Shown piece after piece: positions 20,615 to 29,132 of a stretch of 64,000 bases of DNA. Made by a program: the position numbers and the translations under genes. The notes beneath the pieces were generated by a model. The model was not told where the DNA came from. It worked only from the letters and a program-made list of their open reading frames with translations, and ran no database searches. Where the stretch lies: positions 124,001 to 188,000 of the forward strand of contig NZ_BMCG01000004.1 in assembly GCF_014635065.1 (NCBI RefSeq), read 5' to 3'. The stretch comes from Oxalicibacterium flavum. GTDB taxonomy: Bacteria > Pseudomonadota > Gammaproteobacteria > Burkholderiales > Burkholderiaceae_D. How positions within the stretch are numbered: position 1 is the stretch's first letter; the number at the start of each line of letters is the position of its first letter.

Positions 20615-22480
20615 CTAGGGCGATGCAGGAGCCAGCCGCAAGGTGGCGGTCAGCACGGTACGGCCGGGAACGGATTGCACATCGAGCCGGCCGCCGACGG
20701 CTGCGATGCGCGCATGCATGCTGCGCATGCCGACGCTGATGCCGGCGTGGCGCACGGCATCGACGTCGAAACCGACGCCATCGTCCTCGATTTCCAGCAC
20801 CAGCAGATCGTCTGCCGGCTGCCACATGCGCAGTTGCACATGCCGCGCACGGCTGTGCTTGACGATGTTGATCAGGGCTTCCTCGGCAAGGCGTGTCAGC
20901 GCCAGGCATTGCAGTGCGTTGGGCGGCGTGCGCCAGTGCGGCGGCAATGTCCAGCTCACCTCGGTGTCGCGATCGTCGAAGAGCTGCATGAAGCGATGGC
21001 GCAATGGCGCGATCCATTCGGTCGGCGTGGCCGGCACCTTGACGCCGTTGCTGGAACCGGCGTCGATGGTCTGCCGCAGGTCGTCGCGAATCAGCTTGAG
21101 CAGCGAGAGGAACTGCTGGTTCTGCAGCGGTGCCTCGGCCTGTTCGACCATGGCCATCATGCGTACCAGCGAACCGCCCAGGCCGTCGTGCAGATCGTGC
21201 GAGATCCGCAGCCTTTCCTGCAGGCGCGTATTGGCCAGCACCAGCTCGTGTTCGCGCGCGAGCCGCGCTTCCAGTTCGTTGCGGGCATGGTCGATGCCCT
21301 GTTCCAGTTCCTCGTTGAAGCGCTCGATGCGACGCATGTTGCGCGCATGCCGCAGACCGAGCACGCCCGACATGCAGAGCATGGCGGCGATGCTGGTGAC
21401 GGGCGTCAATGCCTTGCCATCTCCGATCACATGGAGCATCAGCAGCAGATCGTGCAGCGCAACGCCGAAGAACAGCAGCAGGGCGACGGCAAGGATCCGG
21501 TTTTCGATCTGGCGCGTGCGCAGCGCATGCACGGGGAACTGCAGGCAGTTGATGAAGAAGAAGGTGGCGGGAACCAGATGGGCGACTGCCAATGTCTGCT
21601 GCAACATCGCGGCCGGCATGCAGGCAACGAAGACGAGCAGGATGGCGGAAGCCGCCCACAACGCCTTTTCGATGCGCGGCAGGGATTGCCGGCCGAAGCG
21701 CCAGGTGAATACGCAGAAGCAGGCGACGTACAGCACGAGCGCCATGGCATTGGCCCTGGCCGCCGTCACGGTATCGCCGAACGGCCATGGCGTGGTGGCC
21801 AGTATGTTGGCGGCGAACAGTACCCAGAACAGCGACATCAGCGCGTACCAGCCGTATTCGCCCTGTTTGCGGTTGGTGAGCCAGATGCAGAAGAAGAGGC
21901 CGCTCAGCACCATGGAGATGGTCAGGTTGCTCGTGAACAGCGTGCGGTTGCGCCACCAGCGCTCGTCGTGCTGCTGCTGGAGCGCATGCGCTTCTCCGAG
22001 GTACACCGGGCCCAGCCCCGGCGATTGCCCGGCCACGCCGACCACGCGAAACAGCAGTGTGTTGGTACCGTCGTGCAGCATGGCCTGCGGCAGCCGCCAG
22101 TAGCGCGGCATGTTCCAGCTGCGCGACAGCGGTTCGCTCAGGCTGGCGTCGCGCCAGATCAGGTTGTCGTTGACATGGACTTCACCGGCCATGACGATCG
22201 ATTCGATCGCCAGCGCCAGTTGCGCGTGTGCGCATTGCGGCTTCCAGTCGATGCGGTACCAGGCCGTGCCGCTGTAATCGGGCCAGCGCGTTGTCCAGTT
22301 GTCGGGCAGGGTGACGGTTTGCCATGGCGCATCGGTCGCAAGCGTGCCGTCCGGCGCTGCCTTGGTGGTCTGTATGGAGAGTATTCGTGCCGTGCAGGTT
22401 TCGTCCGTCGCGGGTTCGGCCGCGCGTGCCGGCGTGCAGAGCAGCAGTGCCAGCCACAGCAGTGCCGCCAGCCATTTCAT
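20615..22480 (-). CDS. NarX/ComP-type histidine kinase with 7TM sensor region
   Basis: 621 residues; the ATG at 22480 is fixed by its ATGA overlap with the regulator stop. A signal peptide leads into a periplasmic jelly-roll domain (LPDNW, SGTAWYRIDW, about residues 30-180), then seven membrane helices (about 190-380), as in 7TM-DISM sensors. A coiled-coil linker precedes a HisKA_3 dimerisation domain with HDLHDGLGG (likely phosphorylated His 431). An ATPase domain follows with N-box NIVKHSRARH and G-box DDGVGFD. Kinases of this class pair with NarL-type regulators, as here. The jelly-roll suggests sensing of a carbohydrate or envelope component, but the ligand is not known. Confidence 0.92.
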   Translation of the reverse strand: MKWLAALLWLALLLCTPARAAEPATDETCTARILSIQTTKAAPDGTLATDAPWQTVTLPDNWTTRWPDYSGTAWYRIDWKPQCAHAQLALAIESIVMAGEVHVNDNLIWRDASLSEPLSRSWNMPRYWRLPQAMLHDGTNTLLFRVVGVAGQSPGLGPVYLGEAHALQQQHDERWWRNRTLFTSNLTISMVLSGLFFCIWLTNRKQGEYGWYALMSLFWVLFAANILATTPWPFGDTVTAARANAMALVLYVACFCVFTWRFGRQSLPRIEKALWAASAILLVFVACMPAAMLQQTLAVAHLVPATFFFINCLQFPVHALRTRQIENRILAVALLLFFGVALHDLLLMLHVIGDGKALTPVTSIAAMLCMSGVLGLRHARNMRRIERFNEELEQGIDHARNELEARLAREHELVLANTRLQERLRISHDLHDGLGGSLVRMMAMVEQAEAPLQNQQFLSLLKLIRDDLRQTIDAGSSNGVKVPATPTEWIAPLRHRFMQLFDDRDTEVSWTLPPHWRTPPNALQCLALTRLAEEALINIVKHSRARHVQLRMWQPADDLLVLEIEDDGVGFDVDAVRHAGISVGMRSMHARIAAVGGRLDVQSVPGRTVLTATLRLAPASP

Positions 22481-23160
22481 TCCAGCAGGCCGCGCGAACG
22501 TGCGGTGTGAATGGCGCGCGTGCGCGAGGAAACGGCGAGCTTGCGATAGATATGCTTGATGTGGCATTCGACGGTGTAGCGCGACAGATTGAGCCGTTCG
22601 GCGATTTCGCGATTGCCGAGACCTTGCGCCACCAGCCCGAGGATTTCGTTTTCACGCGGGCTCAGCGTGTCGATCTGTTGCATCGCGGCCGGCTGTTCCG
22701 TCTTGGGGCGCAATTCGTCAATGATGCGGCGCGCGACGAAGGGATCGATGGGCGCGCCGCCGCGCAGCACGCTGCGAATGGAGAGGGCCACCTCCATGTC
22801 GTCGCGTTCCTTGAGGACATAGCCGGTGGCGCCGGCACGCAGCGCGGCGAGAATGGCATCCTCGGTGCACCAGGCCGAGATCACCAGTACCGGCAGGCTG
22901 GCGTCGGCCGCATGAATCTCGCCGATCAGGTCGATGCCGTTGCCGTCGGGAAGGCCGAGGTCGACCAGGATCAGCGCGAAGGGCTGGTGTGCGAGGCAGG
23001 CGCGCGCTTCCTTCAATGAGGTGGCGGAAATCAAGGCGTCTTCCGTATAGCCCAACTGCAGCAGCAAAGCCTTGAGACGGCGATGGATCAGCGGTTCGTC
23101 CTCGACCAGCAGGACGGGTGCCGGCAGGGTGGGATCGGCGGAAAGTGGTTCAGCGGACAT
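22477..23160 (-). CDS. NarL/FixJ-family response regulator
   Basis: 227 residues. The receiver domain has the acidic pair in VEDEP, the phospho-acceptor Asp 67 in ILVDLGLPDG, and Lys in GYVLKERDD. The C-terminal LuxR-type helix-turn-helix runs from LSPRENEILGLVAQG to YTVECHIKHIYRKL (about residues 160-205). It is the first gene of the operon with the kinase behind it. The start lacks a good ribosome site; no better ATG lies upstream in frame. The 27-bp element 53 bases before the start suggests autoregulation. Confidence 0.93.
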   Translation of the reverse strand: MSAEPLSADPTLPAPVLLVEDEPLIHRRLKALLLQLGYTEDALISATSLKEARACLAHQPFALILVDLGLPDGNGIDLIGEIHAADASLPVLVISAWCTEDAILAALRAGATGYVLKERDDMEVALSIRSVLRGGAPIDPFVARRIIDELRPKTEQPAAMQQIDTLSPRENEILGLVAQGLGNREIAERLNLSRYTVECHIKHIYRKLAVSSRTRAIHTARSRGLLE

Positions 23161-23212
23161 GGGAAATGGGTGCAAACGGTTCAGCCCGTACTGTGGACGA
23201 ATGCGCGCCGAC

Positions 23213-23239
23213 TGAACATCACTGAAAACTGGTATTCGG
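23213..23239 (-). promoter_or_regulatory. 27-bp shared element upstream of the response regulator
   Basis: The second copy of the sequence at 20541-20567, 26 of 27 bases identical and in the same orientation relative to its downstream gene. Between the copies lie the whole regulator and kinase genes. Flanking bases differ, which argues for a binding site rather than a recent duplication. Confidence 0.55.
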
Positions 23240-23289
23240 ACGGCCGGGGCCACGCAGGCTGCGAGCACAGCGCGCAGCATAGCACCGGC

Positions 23290-23317
23290 AAAAAACAAAA
23301 GCGACCGCGTGGTCGCC
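23290..23317 (-). terminator. intrinsic terminator of the sorbosone-dehydrogenase-like gene
   Basis: On the minus strand GCGACC/GGTCGC forms a hairpin with a 4-base loop, followed by TTTTGTTTTTT. It lies about 90 bases after the stop at 23406 and before the regulator promoter. Confidence 0.75.
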
Positions 23318-23405
23318 TTCGTCATCCGCGCTGACTGCGCATTCCCCTTGCGTGCAAGCCATGCCGCCACAGGAAAGCGGCGGCCGGATCGGATCAGGGT
23401 TCCGA

Positions 23406-24734
23406 TTACTTCGTGCCCGCCGCCTTCACGCGCCAGATCACATTGCCGACGTCGTCCGCCACCAGCAGCGCGCCCTTGCCATCGGCCGTCACGCCGACCG
23501 GGCGGCCGTAGGCTTCGCCATCCTCGCTGAGGAAGCCGGTCAGCACGTCCTGCGAGGGGCCGGACGGCTTGCCGTTTTCGAACGGAACATAGACGACCTT
23601 GTAGCCGCTGTGCGGCTTGCGGTTCCACGAGCCGTGCTGGCCGATGATGGCGCCGTTCCTGTATTGCGGCAGCAGGTCGGCCGTGTAGAACATCAGGCCC
23701 AGCGAGGCGGTGTGCGCGCCGAGCGCATAGTCGGGCACGATGGCCCGGGCGACGAGCTCGGGATTCTGCGGGTCCACGCGGTCGTCGATGTGCTGGCCGA
23801 ACCAGCTGTAGGGCCAGCCGTAAAAGCCGCCGTCCTGCACCGAGGTCAGGTAGTCGGGCACGAGGTCGCTGCCGAGCTCGTCGCGCTCGTTGACCACGGT
23901 CCACAGCTGCCTGCTCTGCGGCTGCCAGGCCATGCCGTTGGGATTGCGCAGGCCGGAGGCGAACACGCGCGTGGCGCCGCTGGCGACGTCGATCTCGAGG
24001 ATGGCAGCGCGGTTGACTTCATTCTCCATGCCGTTCTCTGCCACGTTGGAATTGGAGCCGGTGGTCGCATAGATTTTCGTGCCGTCCTCGCTGGCGATGA
24101 TGTTCTTGGTCCAGTGGTGGTTGACCTCGCCGGCCGGCAGGGCGGCCAGCTTCTGGCCCGGTACCGTGATGCGCATCTGGCCGGTGGTGTAGGGGAAGCG
24201 CAGCACGGCGTCGGTGTTGGCGACGTAGAGGTCGTTGCCGATCAGCGCCACGCCGAACGGCGAGTTGAGGCCGGTCAGGAATTCGCTGCGGGTTTCAGCC
24301 TCGCCGTCGCCGTCAACGTCGCGCAGCAGCGTGATGCGGTTGGCGCTCTCGGTGGCCGAGCCGGCGCGCTTCATCACCATGTTCTGCACGATCTTGCGCG
24401 GATTCAGTCCCGCTGCGCGCTTGGGGCCGTTGGATTCGACCACCAGCACGTCGCCGTTGGGCAGCGTGTGGACCCAGCGCGGATGATCGAGGCCGGTAGC
24501 GAAGGCGTGGACTTCGAGGCCGGCCGCGGCGACCGGCTTGCCGCCTTCGGCCCAGCCCCTGGCGGGCGCGATGTTCAGCGTCGGGATCAGGGATTTCTTC
24601 GGTTCGACCAGCTGCGGCTGCGGGCCTTCGTCGGCCCTGGCTTCGATCCTGGAAGTGTCGCCGCAGGCAGTGAGGCTGAAGGCAAGTGGCGCAATGGCCA
24701 GCAGGGCAAGCGACGGGCGATGAGGTACGGACAT
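23406..24734 (-). CDS. PQQ-type sugar/sorbosone dehydrogenase-like lipoprotein
   Basis: 442 residues. A lipobox (SLTACGD) makes it a periplasm-facing lipoprotein. The body is a beta-propeller of the soluble glucose/L-sorbosone dehydrogenase family, with blade-like motifs such as GLDHPRWVHTLPNGDVLVVE, GLRNPNGMAWQP, DGGFYGWPYSWFG and GQHGSWNRKPHSGY. Family members oxidise sugars using PQQ, but many homologues lack proven activity. No pqq genes are in the window. It is a single-gene unit with its own terminator. Confidence 0.88.
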   Translation of the reverse strand: MSVPHRPSLALLAIAPLAFSLTACGDTSRIEARADEGPQPQLVEPKKSLIPTLNIAPARGWAEGGKPVAAAGLEVHAFATGLDHPRWVHTLPNGDVLVVESNGPKRAAGLNPRKIVQNMVMKRAGSATESANRITLLRDVDGDGEAETRSEFLTGLNSPFGVALIGNDLYVANTDAVLRFPYTTGQMRITVPGQKLAALPAGEVNHHWTKNIIASEDGTKIYATTGSNSNVAENGMENEVNRAAILEIDVASGATRVFASGLRNPNGMAWQPQSRQLWTVVNERDELGSDLVPDYLTSVQDGGFYGWPYSWFGQHIDDRVDPQNPELVARAIVPDYALGAHTASLGLMFYTADLLPQYRNGAIIGQHGSWNRKPHSGYKVVYVPFENGKPSGPSQDVLTGFLSEDGEAYGRPVGVTADGKGALLVADDVGNVIWRVKAAGTK

Positions 24735-24852
24735 GGTTTCTCGACGGTCGAGGGACGCCGTGAAGGGGATACGGTGTCGTGTTGGAAGATTGCCAATATA
24801 AAGTCATCGCCGTCAGACGATTGCCAGACAACTCCGCTTTATCGTGTAGGAA

Positions 24853-24980
24853 TTAAGAGCGGCTAACAAAATCCTCGATACGTCGTTGCTTCACCTTGTC
24901 GTACTTTTGTACTGTCTGCGGTTTCGCGCCTCGTCTCGACCGCGAACCTGTGGTTCGCTGGGTTTTGTTAGCCGCTCTAA
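24853..24980. repeat. 128-bp structured inverted-repeat element
   Basis: Two ~21-base arms, each containing AGCGGCTAACAAAA or its complement, sit at 24853-24874 and 24960-24980 in inverted orientation (about 20 of 22 positions pair). Inside are two further hairpins: GTACTTTTGTAC (24901-24912) and GCGAACC/GGTTCGC (24942-24958). There is no open frame. It looks like a small non-autonomous mobile or REP-like element between two convergent or tandem minus-strand units. Confidence 0.7.
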
Positions 24981-24992
24981 GTGCTTGCTGCC

Positions 24993-25331
24993 TCAATCAA
25001 AACCGCGATAGCGTGGATCGGGCGACACGTAGGCCGTCACGCGCTGCTGCAGCACGCCGGGCGGCGCCACCAGGTTCAGGTCGAAGTGGGTAACGGTGAA
25101 GCCGACGTAGAAATCCCAGGCGAACATCCTGTCGCCGACCACGAAGTTGACGACCTCACCGCCTTCGACGTTGACCCAGCGCGTCTCGGGCGTGATGACG
25201 ATGGTGCGTTGGGCGGCTGCGGACGGCGCCGGGCTGCCGTAGAGTTCGACGCGCGGCGGTCCGGCACAGCCAGCGGCAAGCGTGACCACGGCGACGAGCG
25301 CGGCGATGGCGGCAAGGGAGGAAGGGCGCAT
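24993..25331 (-). CDS. CzcE-like heavy-metal-resistance lipoprotein
   Basis: 112 residues. The start at 25331 has GGAG in front and gives a lipoprotein signal (VTLAAGCAG). The mature part reads ITPETRWVNVEGGEVVNF and later VTAYVSPDPRYRG, which fits the small CzcE family of periplasmic metal-binding proteins found beside czc loci in betaproteobacteria. Here no efflux genes are adjacent. The usual metal-binding histidines are scarce, so the metal role is inferred from family resemblance only. Confidence 0.65.
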   Translation of the reverse strand: MRPSSLAAIAALVAVVTLAAGCAGPPRVELYGSPAPSAAAQRTIVITPETRWVNVEGGEVVNFVVGDRMFAWDFYVGFTVTHFDLNLVAPPGVLQQRVTAYVSPDPRYRGFD

Positions 25332-25524
25332 GGCGGCTCCGTATTGCTTGTGAAAAAAGACGGCGATAGCCGTTGGAACGCCAATCCGGCCACGCGTTCC
25401 AGCCTGTGTCGGTGTGCATTTGCGCGGCGGGCATCCGAGCGCGATCGCCATCGATCCATTACATTACACCTTTCGGCAATGTGGTTGTTGTGTCATCGCC
25501 GCGTTGCGATTGCACCTGCCGTCG

Positions 25525-25566
25525 TACCGATTTGTACCGATCTGTACCGAATTGTCATACCGATTC
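25525..25566 (+). promoter_or_regulatory. 10-bp-phased TACCGA repeats before the peptide importer
   Basis: TACCGA begins at 25525, 25535 and 25545, exactly one helical turn apart, and again at 25558. The unit is close to TACCGATNTG. The array ends just before the ribosome site of the substrate-binding protein gene, so it lies in the leader or promoter. It looks like a multi-site operator, though the binding protein is unknown. Confidence 0.5.
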
Positions 25567-25581
25567 TTGCAAGGGGAAAGC

Positions 25582-27159
25582 ATGTCCGGATTCAAGCGAA
25601 GCACGCTGCGTGCTGGTGTGCTGGCCGTTGCGCTCGCGCTGGGCGGCGCTGGCAGCGCGCTGGCCGCCGATCTGCGGCTGGGACTGGCGGCCGACGTGTC
25701 GTCGCTCGATCCGCACTATCTGAACATCGCGCCCAACGTGGCGATGTCCGCGCATTTCTTCGACGCGCTGGTCAACGTCGATGCCGACGGCAAGCTGGTG
25801 CCGGGACTCGCGACCTCATGGAAGGCGGTTGACGCGACAACCTGGGAGTTCAAATTGCGCCAGGGCGTGAAGTTCCACGACGGCTCCGACTTCACGGCGC
25901 AGGACGTGATCTTCTCGCTCGACCGGCCGGCGGCGCTGACCAACAGTCCGGGTCCGTTCACGGCCTATACCAGGCAGATCGTCGGCAAGAAGATCGTCGA
26001 TCCCCACACGGTGCGCCTGACCACCGCCGCGCCCTACGGCCCGATGGCGCTCGACGTCAGTTCCATCTTCATCGTCTCGAAAAAGGCGGTGGAAAAGGCG
26101 AGTACCGACGACTTCAACAACGGCAAGGCGCTGGTCGGCACCGGCCCCTACAAGTTCGCCGGCTTCAAGCGCGGCGACCGCATCGAGGCGGTGCGCAACG
26201 ATGCCTATTGGGGCGGCAGGAGCGCGTGGGACAAGGTGACCTTCCGCATCATCGCCAATTCGGCGCCGCGCCTGGCGGCCTTGCTGTCGGGCGACGTCGA
26301 TGCGATCGAGAGCGTGCCGACCGCCGATCTGTCGCGCCTCAAGCGCAACGACAAGTTCCGTTTCGAGCAGAAGATTTCGTGGCGCACCATCTTCTGGCAT
26401 CTTGACCAGCAGGCGGGGCCGTCGTCCTTCGTGACCGACAAGGCCGGCAAGCCGCTGGCAAAGAATCCGCTGCACGACGCGCGCGTGCGCAAGGCGATCT
26501 CGCTGGCGATCAACCGCAAGGCGCTGGTCGAGCGCACGATGGAAGGACTGGCGGTGCCGGCGTCCAACATCGTGGCGCCGGGGCTGGTCGGCTACAACGC
26601 TGCGCTCAAGGTCGATGCCTACGATCCGGCAGCCGCCAGGAAACTGCTGGCCGAGGCCGGCTACCCGGACGGCTTCGCGCTGACCATCCACGGTCCCAAC
26701 GACCGTTACATCAACGACGAGCAGGTGGTGCAGACGGTTGCGCAATTCCTGAACCGTATCGGCATCCAGACCAAGGTGCAGACCATGCCGCTGTCGGTCT
26801 ATTTCGGCAAGGCGCGCAATGGCGAATTCAGCATGGCGCTGCTGGGCTGGGGCACGCTGGCCGGCGACTTCGGCCTGCGCACGCTGGTCGGCACGCCGAA
26901 TCAGGCGACCGGCTGGGGCACCTGGAACTGGGGCAAGTACAGCAATCCGGCAGTCGATAAACTGATCGTGTCGTCGCTGGGCTCGGTTGACCAGAGCAAG
27001 CGCGACGGTTTCGCCAAGCAGGCGGCGGCGCTTGCGCTCGGCGACCATGCGGTGATCCCGCTGCATCATCAGTACGCGACCTGGGCCATGCGCAAGGGGA
27101 TCAAATACACGGCGCGCACCGACGAGTTCACGTTTGCGCATCAGTTCAGTCCCGAATGA
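25582..27159 (+). CDS. peptide ABC transporter substrate-binding protein
   Basis: 525 residues. A Sec signal peptide ending in SALA precedes a type 5 solute-binding protein (DppA/OppA family) with LGLAADVSSLDPHYLN at the N-terminus, WEFKLRQGVKFHDGSDFTA and later ARKLLAEAGYPDG. The ATG at 25582 has a strong AAGGGGAAAG site. It binds oligopeptides, or in some members nickel, opines or glutathione, in the periplasm and feeds the permease encoded next. It starts a five-gene operon. Confidence 0.93.
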   Translation: MSGFKRSTLRAGVLAVALALGGAGSALAADLRLGLAADVSSLDPHYLNIAPNVAMSAHFFDALVNVDADGKLVPGLATSWKAVDATTWEFKLRQGVKFHDGSDFTAQDVIFSLDRPAALTNSPGPFTAYTRQIVGKKIVDPHTVRLTTAAPYGPMALDVSSIFIVSKKAVEKASTDDFNNGKALVGTGPYKFAGFKRGDRIEAVRNDAYWGGRSAWDKVTFRIIANSAPRLAALLSGDVDAIESVPTADLSRLKRNDKFRFEQKISWRTIFWHLDQQAGPSSFVTDKAGKPLAKNPLHDARVRKAISLAINRKALVERTMEGLAVPASNIVAPGLVGYNAALKVDAYDPAAARKLLAEAGYPDGFALTIHGPNDRYINDEQVVQTVAQFLNRIGIQTKVQTMPLSVYFGKARNGEFSMALLGWGTLAGDFGLRTLVGTPNQATGWGTWNWGKYSNPAVDKLIVSSLGSVDQSKRDGFAKQAAALALGDHAVIPLHHQYATWAMRKGIKYTARTDEFTFAHQFSPE

Positions 27160-27219
27160 GTCGTATGGCGTCGATGCGTGCGATGAAGATGGCTGCGCCG
27201 TGCTGAACGAGGAACACGC

Positions 27220-28206
27220 ATGCTCGATTTCCTGATCCGCCGTCTGCTGCAAAGCGCGCTCGTGCTGCTGGTCATGTCGCTGCTGGTGTTCGTCGGCATT
27301 CACCTGATCGGCAATCCGATCGACATCCTGCTGAGTCCCGACGCCGACCAGGTCGAACGTGCGCGCATCGTCGCCGCCTTCGGTCTCGACCAGCCGCTGT
27401 GGCGGCAGTATTTCCTGTTCATGCAGAATGCGCTGGCCGGCGACCTCGGCCGCTCGTTCGCCTTCGGCACGCCGGCGCTGGACCTGATCCTCGAGCGTCT
27501 GCCGGCCACGCTGGAACTGGCGCTGGCGGCCATCGTGATCGCGATCGCGCTCGGCATTCCGCTCGGCCTGCTGGCCGGGCTGCGGCCGAACGGCTGGCTG
27601 GGCCGCAGCATCATGACCGTGTCCATCCTCGGCTTTTCGCTGCCGACCTTCTGGGTCGGGCTGATGCTGATCCTGATCTTCGGCGTGCAGCTCGGCTGGC
27701 TGCCGGCCAGCGGGCGCGGCGAGACGGTGGCGGTGCTTGGCGTGCCGCTGAGCTTCCTGACGGCGGACGGCCTCAAGCACCTGCTGCTGCCGGCCTTCAA
27801 CCTTGCACTGTTCAACATCGCGCTCGTAATCCGGCTGGTGCGTGCCGGCGCGCAGGAAGCGCTGCTGCAGGATTACGTGCGCTTCGCGCGCGCCAAGGGC
27901 TTGCGCAACCGCCGCATCGTCGGCGTGCACGTGCTGAAGAACATCCTGATCCCGGTGGTGACCGTGATCGCGCTGCAGTTCGGCTCCATCATCGCATTCG
28001 CGATCGTGACCGAAACCATCTTCGCCTGGCCCGGCATGGGCAAGCTCATCATCGATTCGATCCGCGTGCTGGACCGGCCCGTGATCGTCGCCTACCTGAT
28101 GCTGATCGTGGTGCTGTTCGTCTTCATCAACCTGCTGGTCGATATCGCGTATTCGCTGCTCGACCCGCGCGTGCGGCTGTCGGATGCGCAGGGAGCGCGC
28201 GCATGA
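27220..28206 (+). CDS. peptide ABC transporter permease (DppB type)
   Basis: 328 residues with six predicted membrane helices. The N-terminus IRRLLQSALVLLVMSLLVF and the EAA-type cytoplasmic loop (QDYVRFARAKGLRNRRIVGVHVLKN at about residues 224-248) are typical of the DppB/OppB family. It forms the inner-membrane channel with the DppC-like protein, whose start overlaps its stop by ATGA. Confidence 0.95.
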   Translation: MLDFLIRRLLQSALVLLVMSLLVFVGIHLIGNPIDILLSPDADQVERARIVAAFGLDQPLWRQYFLFMQNALAGDLGRSFAFGTPALDLILERLPATLELALAAIVIAIALGIPLGLLAGLRPNGWLGRSIMTVSILGFSLPTFWVGLMLILIFGVQLGWLPASGRGETVAVLGVPLSFLTADGLKHLLLPAFNLALFNIALVIRLVRAGAQEALLQDYVRFARAKGLRNRRIVGVHVLKNILIPVVTVIALQFGSIIAFAIVTETIFAWPGMGKLIIDSIRVLDRPVIVAYLMLIVVLFVFINLLVDIAYSLLDPRVRLSDAQGARA

Positions 28207-29132
28207 CGGCGCCGCTGAACGCGCACATTGAGAACGCTGCGACCGCGGCGGCTGCCGACACGCCGTGGCGCCGCTTCGTGCGCGACTACTTCGCAAGCCG
28301 GGTCGCGCTGTTCGGCACCGTGCTACTGCTCGCGCTGGTGCTGGCCGCCGTGTTCGCGCCGCTGATCGCACCGCAGAATCCCTACGACCTGTCGCAGATC
28401 GACATCATGGATTCGCGGCTGGAGCCGGGGCAGCAGGCGATGGAAAGCGGCATGACCTATCTGCTCGGCACCGACGAGCAGGGGCGCGACATGCTGTCCG
28501 CCATCCTGTACGGCTTGCGCATCTCGATCCTGGTCGGGCTGTCGAGCACGGTGATCGCGCTCGCGCTGGGCCTGACGCTGGGACTGCTGGCCGGCTACTT
28601 CGGCGGCCGCATCGATGCGCTCATCATGCGCATCGCCGACATTCAACTGTCGTTCCCGCCGATTCTGGTGGCGCTGATCCTGCTGGCCCTGAGCGGCCCC
28701 GGCGTCGGCAAGATCATCATTGCGCTGGTGGCCGTGCAATGGGCGTATTACGCGCGCACCGCACGCAGCGCGGCGCTGGTCGAGCGCGGCCGCGAGTACA
28801 TCGAGGCCGCCAGCGGGCTCGGCCTGTCGCCGCTGCGCATCGTGTTCCGGCACCTGCTGCCGAACTGTCTGCCGCCGCTGATCGTGATCGCGGCCCTGCA
28901 GGTGGCGTCGGCCATCTCGCTGGAAGCCACGCTGTCCTTCCTCGGCCTCGGCCTGCCGGTGACCGAGCCGTCGCTGGGCCTGCTGATCGCCAACGGCTTC
29001 GACTACATGATGTCCGGCAAGTACTGGATCAGTCTGTTTCCGGGGCTGGTGCTGCTGCTGACCGTGGTGGCGATCAACCTGGTGGCCGACCAGTTGCGCG
29101 ACGTGCTCAACCCGAGGCTGCAGACGCAATGA
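28203..29132 (+). CDS. peptide ABC transporter permease (DppC type)
   Basis: 309 residues, six predicted helices. It has the long N-terminal extension and the GTDEQGRDMLSAILYG motif of DppC/OppC proteins, and the coupling loop REYIEAASGLGLSPLRIVFRH. It partners the DppB-like permease. ATGA overlaps join it to the genes on both sides. Confidence 0.95.
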   Translation: MTAPLNAHIENAATAAAADTPWRRFVRDYFASRVALFGTVLLLALVLAAVFAPLIAPQNPYDLSQIDIMDSRLEPGQQAMESGMTYLLGTDEQGRDMLSAILYGLRISILVGLSSTVIALALGLTLGLLAGYFGGRIDALIMRIADIQLSFPPILVALILLALSGPGVGKIIIALVAVQWAYYARTARSAALVERGREYIEAASGLGLSPLRIVFRHLLPNCLPPLIVIAALQVASAISLEATLSFLGLGLPVTEPSLGLLIANGFDYMMSGKYWISLFPGLVLLLTVVAINLVADQLRDVLNPRLQTQ

